NCBI GenBank assembly: GCA_964492545.1
Contig: CAZBKO010000075.1
Span: 1-11,504 of the forward strand
Length of the DNA: 11,504 nt
From: RGIG1934 sp964492545
GTDB taxonomy: Bacteria; Bacillota; Clostridia; Lachnospirales; Lachnospiraceae
Direction of reading: 5' to 3'
Each line of letters opens with the position of its first letter. Within the stretch, counting starts at the first letter, position 1. A program made the position numbers and the translations under genes. Below the pieces are notes generated by a model. The model had not been told where the DNA came from, ran no database searches, and saw only the letters and a list, made by a program, of their open reading frames with translations. Positions 1-6,569 of the stretch are shown one piece after another.

Positions 1-54
1 AGCATATTTACTACAATTTTTTTTAACAGGTTCAGCCGAAGGCTGAACTGTAAC
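1..54 (+). repeat. Left arm of a perfect 54-bp terminal inverted repeat with internal hairpin
   Basis: These 54 bases are the exact reverse complement of 11451-11504 (54 of 54 match; the next base inward, 55 versus 11450, breaks the match). Inside is a GC-rich hairpin in an AT-rich context: stem GTTCAGCC (30-37), loop GAA, stem GGCTGAAC (41-48), extendable by three pairs past one bulged G at 29. An eight-T run (17-24) lies on one side of the hairpin. Read in the direction of the genes, the hairpin is followed by A residues, not U, so it is not a standard intrinsic terminator. The arm ends one base before the stop codon of the NlpC/P60 gene. It could be a dispersed palindromic element or a repeat at which an assembly broke; the sequence alone does not decide. 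Confidence 0.95.
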
Positions 55-55
55 T

Positions 56-1309
56 TTAGTTGATTACTCTTCTTGCACATGTTGGTGTCTGATAAAATGC
101 ATTACCAATTGTAATACCGGTTCTCTCAGTGCTGGCATGAATTATCTGTCCTCCACCAATGTAAATAGCAACATGTCCAATTGATCCGCCATAGCTATAA
201 AACAATAAATCACCTGGCTGAATCTGCGATAAATCCACAGGAGTTCCATTCGCTGTCTGTGCTCCTGAGCTTCTATTCAAACTATATCCAAACTGTCCAA
301 ATATTCTCATTGTAAATCCTGAGCAATCTGTTCCATTTGTCAGGCTGGTTCCGCCATAAACATATGGGTTGCCTAAGAACTGCTTAGCATATTCAATAAG
401 ATCAACTGCTGTATTAGACACTGTTCCGCCGTAGCTTAACTGTGCTATAGTCACACCAGTCGGAAGAGTGTTGTGTACCTTAACATAATCTGCACATACA
501 TATCCTGTACATCCGCTTAGCTTAATCTTAACCCATCCATCAAGTACCTTTACAACCTCAAGATTCTCACCCTGTGCCACTCTTGACAAAATAGTGCAAT
601 TTGTATTAGGCTCTTCTCTTACCATCAGCTGATCACAGGTTACAGTGGCAACCTTGGAAATTGCCTTCTTAGCTCTGTTAAGTGCCTTTGTTCCAGTTAA
701 AAGATATTCAGCTGAAACATATCCTGATATCTCTCCTGACTCAATCTTATACCATCCATTCTTCTTAGAAATTATCTCGCATCCGGCATTCATTGGAAGC
801 TTTCCAATAATCTTTCCATCCATGCCAGGCTCTTCTCTAACGTTAAGATAATTAGTAACATTCGCTACGCCTAAATTCTTGTATCCTGCGTAAGAAACCT
901 TACTGCTTGACTTCTTAGTTGTATTCTTCTTAGTCTCTGTTGACTTCGTCTCTGTTTCTGTTGATTTCTCTGTTGTCTTAGCTGTTGATTCCTCTGTCGC
1001 TGTTTCCGTAGTTGCCGGCTTAAGCTTCAAAATTGTCTCTATATTCTCCTTAGATGCAAGGACCATATCAGTGCTGTATTCATTATAATAATTACTCAGT
1101 GCAGCTGAAACACCCGCTGTATTAATATGTGCATTATCCGTACCGGTTGCATTATCCACATAGCTTTCAATCGCTGAGCTTATACCAAAACTTGATATGC
1201 TAATATCACCATTACCTGCAAATACAGCTGTACCTATTATAGATGCTGCCATAACTGTAGTTAAACCAAATGCTGTAATTCTGCCTGTTCTGCGTCCAAA
1301 ATTGTTCAT
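56..1309 (-). CDS. Secreted SH3-SH3-NlpC/P60 peptidoglycan endopeptidase
   Basis: Predicted cell-wall hydrolase cleaving peptide bonds in peptidoglycan stem peptides outside the membrane. With the start used here (417 aa) there is a basic N-terminus and hydrophobic signal peptide (about 1-31, ending near AVFA/G), an unassigned segment (32-95), a Thr/Glu/Lys/Ser linker (about 97-137), two bacterial SH3 domains (about 140-205 and 220-280) with NVREEP and MVREEP signatures, and a C-terminal NlpC/P60 domain (about 300-417). The catalytic set is visible: Cys329 in TDCSGF, His379 in GHVAIYIG and His391 in IIHAS. A frame extends nine codons further to an ATG at 1336. I prefer 1309 because AGGAG lies 7 nt upstream of it and the protein then begins like a normal signal peptide. 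The gene has its own promoter and follows a terminator, so it is probably a separate transcript. The stop codon lies one base from the terminal repeat. Family assignment is firm; the exact bond cleaved is inferred. Confidence 0.95.
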   Translation of the reverse strand: MNNFGRRTGRITAFGLTTVMAASIIGTAVFAGNGDISISSFGISSAIESYVDNATGTDNAHINTAGVSAALSNYYNEYSTDMVLASKENIETILKLKPATTETATEESTAKTTEKSTETETKSTETKKNTTKKSSSKVSYAGYKNLGVANVTNYLNVREEPGMDGKIIGKLPMNAGCEIISKKNGWYKIESGEISGYVSAEYLLTGTKALNRAKKAISKVATVTCDQLMVREEPNTNCTILSRVAQGENLEVVKVLDGWVKIKLSGCTGYVCADYVKVHNTLPTGVTIAQLSYGGTVSNTAVDLIEYAKQFLGNPYVYGGTSLTNGTDCSGFTMRIFGQFGYSLNRSSGAQTANGTPVDLSQIQPGDLLFYSYGGSIGHVAIYIGGGQIIHASTERTGITIGNAFYQTPTCARRVIN

Positions 1310-1316
1310 TACCATT

Positions 1317-1321
1317 CTCCT
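1317..1321 (-). promoter_or_regulatory. Ribosome binding site deciding the NlpC/P60 start
   Basis: AGGAG on the minus strand, 7 nt before the ATG at 1309. It lies inside the longer reading frame that starts at 1336, whose own upstream region has only a distant GGGGG. This favours the internal start. Confidence 0.7.
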
Positions 1322-1395
1322 AATGTATATTTCCATTCAACTTAATCCCCCGAAAAAGTTAAATGTTAAATAATTGTTACATTTATTACAAAAAC

Positions 1396-1423
1396 ATTAT
1401 ATCACAGTCATATTATAAGTCAA
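1396..1423 (-). promoter_or_regulatory. Sigma-A type promoter for the NlpC/P60 gene
   Basis: On the minus strand: -35 TTGACT (1418-1423), 16-nt spacer, -10 TATAAT (1396-1401) preceded by TG plus one base (extended -10). Transcription would start near 1389, giving a 5' leader of about 80 nt to the start at 1309. The -35 box begins one base beyond the U tract of the preceding terminator. I see no riboswitch in this short AT-rich leader. Confidence 0.8.
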
Positions 1424-1467
1424 GAAAAAAGTGATATCGCCGTCATAATATAACTGCGATACCACTT
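1424..1467 (-). terminator. Intrinsic terminator after the Na/Pi cotransporter gene
   Basis: On the minus strand a 12-bp stem, AAGTGGTATCGC (1456-1467) pairing with GCGATATCACTT (1429-1440) through one G-U pair, encloses a 15-nt loop. It is followed by a run of T (top-strand A at 1425-1430) ending in C. This is a standard hairpin-plus-U-tract terminator and the first clear one downstream of the long operon. Confidence 0.85.
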
Positions 1468-1481
1468 AATATTCTATATTT

Positions 1482-1501
1482 AATGATGATTTATCATCAT
1501 T
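1482..1501 (-). repeat. Short AT-rich inverted repeat after the Na/Pi gene
   Basis: AATGATGAT and ATCATCATT, separated by two bases, form a perfect 9-bp inverted repeat 11 bp downstream of the transporter stop codon. No U run follows it, so it is not a terminator by itself. It could protect the mRNA 3' end or be chance in AT-rich DNA. Confidence 0.35.
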
Positions 1502-1512
1502 GTCAACTACAT

Positions 1513-3123
1513 CTATTCGTACTCTTCTTCTTTGTATATGGCAAATCCAATATTAGTTGCATGGTCACTAACACGTTCTAAATTAGATACAAGATCAGAG
1601 AATATAGCGGCCTTAGGGCTGCACAGGTTTTGTGCAAGTCTTCGAACATGTGCTTTTTGAAGTTCTTTTTCAAGCTCATCAACCTTATTCTCACAATTGA
1701 CTATTTCCTGAAGATTCTGTTTCTTTCTATCAGCAAACGCTTCAATTGCCAGCTTAACTGTCTTATCTGTGTATTCAAACATCTCTTCTATTTCTTTTCT
1801 TCCCTGTTCACTGAACTCTATCTCATCGTCAATTCTTGTTCTTGCAAACTCTGCTATATTTTCAGCATGATCACCAATACGTTCAATATCATTTACAACA
1901 TGATAATAACCTGCTATATGCTTTGCTTCCGAGATTGGAATTGACTGGCAGATATCAACTAGATAATCCGTAATCTTTCTGCTTAGGAAATCAACCTCCT
2001 TCTCAACATACAGAACCTCATCAATAAGCTTTTGATCCTTATTAAGAAGTGCCTCCATAGAACAGCAAAGATTCTTATCAGCAATTTCTCCCATTCTCTT
2101 AATTTCATTTGTTACTTCCATCATAGCTGTTGCAGGTGATATATTACCATCCATGGTAATATACTGAAGTTCAAATTCATCCTTATGTTCATCATCACCT
2201 CTTACAATCAATTCAGAAAGCTTAACAATCCATTTTGCAAATGGGAAAAGCATTACCATCTGTATTACCTTGAAAACAACCTGTGCATTAGCTACATTTT
2301 TATCAAGGCTCAAGTGGAACATACCACTAATCTGACTTTCAAAAGGAACGATAACTGCAAAAATAATTAACGAACCAATTACATTATATAATAAATGAAT
2401 AAGTGCTGCTCTCTTGGCATTCTTCTTTCCGGTAAAGCTTACCATAAGTGCTGATACACATGAACCAATATTTGCTCCCAAAATAAAATAGAAACACATT
2501 GGTAAAGTTACAAGTCCCTGGCTGGCCATTACAATCATAATACCAACTGCTGCCGATGAACTCTGTATTACCGTTGTTACAACAACACCAACTATGAGTG
2601 CTATAAATGGATTGCGCATATATGAAATAGCGTCAACCACAGTTGCTGATTCACCTAGAGTAGTCATTGAATCCTTCATAAGACCTATTCCAAGGAAAAG
2701 GATACCAAAACCAATTACTACCTCGCCTATTTTCTGAATAATAGGTTTCTTAAAGAACATTACCATTATTACTCCACCAATTATAAACAATGGAGCAATT
2801 GCTTCAAATTTCAAAACCACTAACTGTGCTGTAATACTGGTACCAATATTGGCACCCATGATAACACCAACAGACTGCATTAATGTCATAAGTCCTGAAT
2901 TAACAAAACTTACTATCATTACTGTTGCTGCACTTGAAGACTGAATAATAGCGGTGAACACTGCACCGACTATAACTCCAATCAATCTGTTTTTGGTACA
3001 AAGAGCAAGGATTCCTTTCATCTTTGAACCAGCTACATTCTCAATGCCTTCACTCATAAGCTTAAGACCGTATAAAAACAGTCCAAGACCTCCAAGCAGG
3101 CCAAGTATCATGTCGATATTCAT
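1513..3123 (-). CDS. Na/Pi cotransporter family protein with PhoU-like C-terminal domain
   Basis: A 536-aa membrane protein of the Na+/phosphate cotransporter II family (bacterial NptA/YjbB type), predicted to move phosphate coupled to sodium. The membrane half (about 1-305) carries the inverted duplication typical of the family: QSSSA at 61-65 with GANIGT at 90-95, and QSSSA at 187-191 with GANIGS at 216-221. These segments form the substrate site in known homologues. The cytoplasmic tail (about 330-536) is a two-part PhoU-like helical domain with ERIGDHAENI (414-423) and ERVSDHATNI (516-525). In homologues this tail is thought to tie transport to phosphate status. The start codon follows directly on the stop of the small membrane protein gene, with AGAGGA 7 nt upstream. 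Length and motifs are complete. The direction of transport (uptake or export) cannot be told from sequence. Confidence 0.93.
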   Translation of the reverse strand: MNIDMILGLLGGLGLFLYGLKLMSEGIENVAGSKMKGILALCTKNRLIGVIVGAVFTAIIQSSSAATVMIVSFVNSGLMTLMQSVGVIMGANIGTSITAQLVVLKFEAIAPLFIIGGVIMVMFFKKPIIQKIGEVVIGFGILFLGIGLMKDSMTTLGESATVVDAISYMRNPFIALIVGVVVTTVIQSSSAAVGIMIVMASQGLVTLPMCFYFILGANIGSCVSALMVSFTGKKNAKRAALIHLLYNVIGSLIIFAVIVPFESQISGMFHLSLDKNVANAQVVFKVIQMVMLFPFAKWIVKLSELIVRGDDEHKDEFELQYITMDGNISPATAMMEVTNEIKRMGEIADKNLCCSMEALLNKDQKLIDEVLYVEKEVDFLSRKITDYLVDICQSIPISEAKHIAGYYHVVNDIERIGDHAENIAEFARTRIDDEIEFSEQGRKEIEEMFEYTDKTVKLAIEAFADRKKQNLQEIVNCENKVDELEKELQKAHVRRLAQNLCSPKAAIFSDLVSNLERVSDHATNIGFAIYKEEEYE

Positions 3124-3309
3124 TTACTTTTCCTCTGTTTCAATATTATTTGTATTTTCCTCATCTGAAAGTTCTTCATCTTCTCTTCTTGATGATATAA
3201 CTCCCATAACGGTTACTCCTATTACAAGAACGATACAAATCACTCCAATTACTATGTACTTGGTAACATCTGTCTTATCGCCTGTAAGCACCTGATTCAA
3301 TAGTACCAT
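3124..3309 (-). CDS. Small single-span membrane protein coupled to the Na/Pi cotransporter
   Basis: I do not recognise a named family. The 61-aa product has a short polar N-terminus containing LTGDKTD (8-14), one hydrophobic segment (about 18-39), an SRR basic stop (40-42) and a strongly acidic tail (43-61). The charge pattern predicts N-out/C-in. The order TGD, hydrophobic span, RR resembles a Gram-positive sortase sorting signal, but there is no secreted domain before it and no true LPXTG. The longer frame starts at 3321. The ATG at 3309 is preferred because GGAG lies 6 nt upstream, while the first ATG has its purine run touching it. Its TAA is directly followed by the transporter ATG, so the two are probably translationally coupled. 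It could be a transporter subunit or regulator; this is inference from position only. Confidence 0.75.
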   Translation of the reverse strand: MVLLNQVLTGDKTDVTKYIVIGVICIVLVIGVTVMGVISSRREDEELSDEENTNNIETEEK

Positions 3310-3315
3310 ACTAAT

Positions 3316-3319
3316 CTCC
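3316..3319 (-). promoter_or_regulatory. Ribosome binding site deciding the small membrane protein start
   Basis: GGAG on the minus strand, 6 nt before the ATG at 3309, gives better spacing than is available for the upstream in-frame ATG at 3321. Confidence 0.55.
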
Positions 3320-3363
3320 ATTCCTTCACAAATAGTTGTATAAAAAATAAGTATAATACAATA

Positions 3364-4305
3364 CTATCTATTTGAAATACCTTTGTCAATGAAAATATTA
3401 TTCATATTTTGTCTAATCACTTCTATATCCTGCATAATCTGCTTCTTAAGCTGGTCAAGACCCTCAAACCTATTTTCCGGTCTAATATATTTATAGAACT
3501 CTACTTTTGCATTTTTTCCATAAACATCTTCATCAAAATCAAATATAAACGTTTCAACTGTCATCGTCTTATCTGATTTAACTGTTGGCTTACATCCAAC
3601 ATTTGTTATTCCAAAATACTCTTTATTATCAATGAGCACCTTTGATGCGTAAACACCATTTGGTGGAAGAATTTTTCCCTCCTCAGGAATCTGATTAATT
3701 GTTGGCAGTGAGATTGTTCTTCCAATCATATTGCCATGAATAATCGTTCCCATAACAAAATAATGATAGCCCAACATCTCATATACATCTTCCATCTCTC
3801 CCGAAGTTATGCACCTTCTTATACGCGTGCTGCTTATTTCATCCCCATTATAGCGAACCTTGTCAACAATTCTTAATGCATATCCACATTCTTCTGACAT
3901 TTTTTCAAGCAGTTGCACATTTCCGGTTCGTTTATACCCAAACCTAAAATCAGGACCCACAATTATCAGACGAGCTGACAATTTCTTTACCAGCACTTCT
4001 GTAATAAACTTTTCAGGACTCATATGCTTTACATTTTCATCAAATGGAAATTCTATTACCGTGTCCACATTTAGATTATTATATATCTCCAGTCTCTCAT
4101 CCTCTGTCAATATATCGCCTCTATAATCAGATAAATTCTTAGAAGGTGATGTACTAAAGGTAAACACCACAGTTTCAAATTTGCCTGATTGTGCAGCCAC
4201 CTGCTCAATGAGCTTCATATGTCCCTTATGAAAGCCATCAAACTTACCAAGCGTAATGCTTGTATTGTTCAGTTGAAAATCTGTATTATTTTTAATGTAT
4301 CTCAT
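3364..4305 (-). CDS. ribF: Bifunctional riboflavin kinase / FAD synthetase RibF
   Basis: Cytoplasmic enzyme that phosphorylates riboflavin to FMN and adenylylates FMN to FAD. The 313-aa protein has the usual two-domain layout. The N-terminal nucleotidyltransferase domain (about 1-180) shows LGKFDGFHKGH (19-29, with the HxGH signature at 26-29), VGPDFRFGYKRTG (116-128) and ISSTRIR (157-163). The C-terminal flavokinase domain (about 183-305) shows GRTISLPTIN (195-204, the usual GFPTAN-type loop with Ser-Leu in place of Gly-Phe), NGVYA (216-220), NVGCKPT (235-241) and the probable catalytic Glu251 before the FDFDEDVYGK strand. The ATG lies two bases after the truB stop, with only a weak binding site, which suggests translational coupling to truB. 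It is the last gene of the conserved block. No terminator is visible between it and the small membrane protein gene 54 bp downstream. Confidence 0.96.
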   Translation of the reverse strand: MRYIKNNTDFQLNNTSITLGKFDGFHKGHMKLIEQVAAQSGKFETVVFTFSTSPSKNLSDYRGDILTEDERLEIYNNLNVDTVIEFPFDENVKHMSPEKFITEVLVKKLSARLIIVGPDFRFGYKRTGNVQLLEKMSEECGYALRIVDKVRYNGDEISSTRIRRCITSGEMEDVYEMLGYHYFVMGTIIHGNMIGRTISLPTINQIPEEGKILPPNGVYASKVLIDNKEYFGITNVGCKPTVKSDKTMTVETFIFDFDEDVYGKNAKVEFYKYIRPENRFEGLDQLKKQIMQDIEVIRQNMNNIFIDKGISNR

Positions 4306-4307
4306 AA

Positions 4308-5213
4308 TTAAATATCCATAAAGAATTTCTCTACTTTAAAAATTCTATTGTCAACATATCTGTAAACTCCTATAAATACATTATTATAGTCATAAACACG
4401 ATACAATTCATTGTTTCTTATCTCGCCATGCTGACTTGCCTGCTCCAATACAAATGGATTTCCATTGTATAATAATTTACTGCAGTCTTCTCGTATTACT
4501 ATCTTGCTGTAATCAACGAAAGCCTCATCAATTGGCATTATTATTTCATTCAGTCTGTCATCATTTCTAAATTGCTCTATCTGGTTAAGCGTCAAGCTGT
4601 CACATATATCAAATCTGCTTACTTTTGTTCGAAGCAGCTGCTCCATGCATCCATACAAGCCAAGACTTTTTCCAATATCATGACACAGTGTTCTTATGTA
4701 GGTTCCTTTAGAACACTTCACCGTCATTGTCACTAGCGGCAGTGAAATATCTTCGACCTCGATACTGTAAATCATCACATTTCTTGGCTTTCTCTCCACT
4801 TCGATTCCTTCTCTTGCAAGTTCATAAAGCTTTTTTCCATTTATCTTCAGTGCCGAATACATTGGGGGAATCTGACTATACTCACCAACATAGCTCATTA
4901 TGACATTCAATACTTTATCACTTGTTAAATCCGATGGAATATCTACGCTGTTCAAAACCTTTCCACTCATATCCTGAGTGTCAGTTTCAATGCCTAAATG
5001 CATAACAGCCTTATATACCTTATCCTTATCGGTAAGCATATCACATAGCTTTGTACCTTTTCCAAGGCAGACTGGTAATACTCCTTCTGCATCAGGATCA
5101 AGTGTTCCCGTATGTCCTATTTTTTTCTGTTTTAGTATACCTCTAAGTTTGGCCACTACATCATGTGATGTGTATCCTTTTTCCTTGTATACATTAATTA
5201 TTCCATTTAACAT
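4308..5213 (-). CDS. truB: tRNA pseudouridine(55) synthase TruB
   Basis: Converts uridine 55 in the T loop of tRNAs to pseudouridine. Numbering the 301-aa product from the start chosen here, GHTGTLDPDAEGVLP (33-47) contains the catalytic Asp39, KVYKA (65-69) contains the conserved active-site Tyr67, and CSKGTYIRTLCHDIG (167-181) is the TruB-specific segment. The last ~60 residues form the small C-terminal RNA-binding region. A frame extends eight codons upstream to a GTG at 5237, overlapping nrnA. The ATG at 5213 is preferred because homologues begin with NGIINVYKEKG-like sequence right after the initiator Met. The binding site is weak either way (GTGAG about 9 nt upstream), so the gene may depend on ribosomes finishing nrnA 13 nt earlier. 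Confidence 0.95.
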   Translation of the reverse strand: MLNGIINVYKEKGYTSHDVVAKLRGILKQKKIGHTGTLDPDAEGVLPVCLGKGTKLCDMLTDKDKVYKAVMHLGIETDTQDMSGKVLNSVDIPSDLTSDKVLNVIMSYVGEYSQIPPMYSALKINGKKLYELAREGIEVERKPRNVMIYSIEVEDISLPLVTMTVKCSKGTYIRTLCHDIGKSLGLYGCMEQLLRTKVSRFDICDSLTLNQIEQFRNDDRLNEIIMPIDEAFVDYSKIVIREDCSKLLYNGNPFVLEQASQHGEIRNNELYRVYDYNNVFIGVYRYVDNRIFKVEKFFMDI

Positions 5214-5226
5214 ATCTGTTTTCTCA

Positions 5227-6183
5227 CTAATTTTCACTCAGCTGAAGTGCTATCTGCTCTGAAATATTGTTAATTGCATCATGAAATGTACCTTCAAGAT
5301 TGAATCCGGCGGCTCTTATATGACCACCACCACCAAAATATGTTGCAATTTTGCTGACATCGACAAGGTCTTTTGAGCGCATACTCACCTTATACTTTAG
5401 ATTCTCCGTCTCATACATAAATATAGCACACTCAACGCCTTTTGTAATTCTAAGCTGTTCTACAATACCTCCCATATCCTTATTGGAAATATTATAAAAA
5501 TTCTGTGTATCTTTTCTTATGGCTGCAACTATACATTTTCCATTAAAAAAAATGATGCTCTCCATAAGTGCACGGCCAAGAATCTGATTCTCAACATATG
5601 TTTTCGTATAAAATGTATCATCTATTATACTTGTGAAATTGATACCTGTTTCCATAAGCTTTCCGGCTATTTCCATTGTTCTGGCTGAAGTGCTGGAATA
5701 CTTAAATACACCTGAGTCATGAACTATACCTGTGTATATACATTCTGCCACATCCTTTGTCACAAGACTTTCATCTAACATTTCATACAACACTTCACTA
5801 GCTGAGGAGGCAGTTGGTACAACCACATCCTCATCAGCAAAATGATTATTACTTATATGATGATCTATGCAAAATGTTGAATCAGCATTTGTAAAATACT
5901 TTTCAAATTGTCCAAGTCTGTCTATATCGCTTGAATCCATAAGAATAAATAAGTCATATATCGCATCCTCATCAGAAAAAGAAACAATTTCATCTGTTCT
6001 ATTTAGAAATGAAAATTTGTCTGAAATCTCCTCCAAATATAGTGTGACTTTTTTTTGTGAAAAATTATTTTTTATATAATTATATATTCCAAGGCATGAA
6101 CCTATGCAGTCTCCATCAGGTCTTATATGACCTCCGATTGCTATTTTCTCCTTGTCCTTAACTATATCTGCTATTTTCTTCAA
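5227..6183 (-). CDS. nrnA: DHH/DHHA1 phosphoesterase, NrnA-type nanoRNase/pAp phosphatase, TTG start
   Basis: A 318-aa cytoplasmic phosphoesterase of the NrnA family, which degrades very short RNA oligonucleotides and, in characterised members, dephosphorylates 3'-phosphoadenosine 5'-phosphate (pAp). DHH-domain motifs are intact: GGHIRPDGD (17-25; His19, Asp23, Asp25), DSSD (83-86), the DHH triad (107-109) and VHDSG (154-158). The DHHA1 domain ends with GGGGHIRAAG (284-293). These residues bind the two catalytic metal ions. The start is TTG: the first internal Met is near residue 82, after motif I, and AAGGAG lies 8 nt before the TTG. It sits between rbfA and truB, the usual position in Firmicutes. 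Substrate preference between nanoRNA, pAp and cyclic dinucleotide-derived pApA cannot be settled from sequence. Confidence 0.93.
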   Translation of the reverse strand: MKKIADIVKDKEKIAIGGHIRPDGDCIGSCLGIYNYIKNNFSQKKVTLYLEEISDKFSFLNRTDEIVSFSDEDAIYDLFILMDSSDIDRLGQFEKYFTNADSTFCIDHHISNNHFADEDVVVPTASSASEVLYEMLDESLVTKDVAECIYTGIVHDSGVFKYSSTSARTMEIAGKLMETGINFTSIIDDTFYTKTYVENQILGRALMESIIFFNGKCIVAAIRKDTQNFYNISNKDMGGIVEQLRITKGVECAIFMYETENLKYKVSMRSKDLVDVSKIATYFGGGGHIRAAGFNLEGTFHDAINNISEQIALQLSEN

Positions 6184-6191
6184 ATTAAAAA

Positions 6192-6197
6192 CTCCTT
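6192..6197 (-). promoter_or_regulatory. Ribosome binding site for the nrnA TTG start
   Basis: AAGGAG on the minus strand, 8 nt upstream of the TTG at 6183. It overlaps the rbfA stop codon (TAAGGAG), so terminating rbfA ribosomes are placed to reinitiate here. Confidence 0.8.
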
Positions 6198-6552
6198 ACT
6201 CTTTGTGATTAACTTCATCAATAAGCTTTGACATATTAACACCATATTCAATTGACTGATCAATAATGAATATAATTTCAGGGGTATTTCTCAAATTGAT
6301 AGTAGAAGCAAGCTGTTTTCTTATATATCCCTCTGCGCTTCTTAATCCCTGCAGTGTTGCCTTTTGAACCTCTTCATCTCCAAGGACACTTATATATGCC
6401 TTGCACTGTTTTAAATCAGGTGCAACTTCTACTGCAACAACACTGGTAAATGGAGCAATTCTTGGATCTTTTATTTCACCACGTATAATATTGCTCAGCT
6501 CTCTTAGAACTTCACCATTAATTCTTGTGTTCTTAATGCTGTTCTTTCTCAT
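6196..6552 (-). CDS. rbfA: Ribosome-binding factor A
   Basis: Late 30S subunit assembly factor that binds near helix 1/28 of 16S rRNA. At 118 aa it matches the usual length, and it is one KH-like domain. Recognisable family segments are the N-terminal helix with INGEVLRELSNII (11-23), IKDPRIAPFTSVVAVEVAPD (27-46), CKAYISVLGD (50-59) and the C-terminal LRNTPEIIFIIDQSIEYG (87-104). ATG start with GAGAGG 8 nt upstream. It lies 17 bp after infB and 12 bp before nrnA. Co-expression with infB and rimP puts three factors acting on the small subunit or on initiation under one promoter. Confidence 0.96.
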   Translation of the reverse strand: MRKNSIKNTRINGEVLRELSNIIRGEIKDPRIAPFTSVVAVEVAPDLKQCKAYISVLGDEEVQKATLQGLRSAEGYIRKQLASTINLRNTPEIIFIIDQSIEYGVNMSKLIDEVNHKE

Positions 6553-6569
6553 ATATATTACCTCTCAAT

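Noticed and set aside
1310..1395. Riboswitch such as ydaO (c-di-AMP) before the NlpC/P60 gene
   Set aside because: The leader is only about 80 nt, AT-rich, and shows no conserved riboswitch core or multi-stem architecture; only weak AT inverted repeats are present.
3310..3363. Terminator or promoter between ribF and the small membrane protein gene
   Set aside because: Only a 6-bp AT-only inverted repeat (TTGTAT/ATACAA) and no well-spaced -35/-10 pair; not strong enough to annotate.
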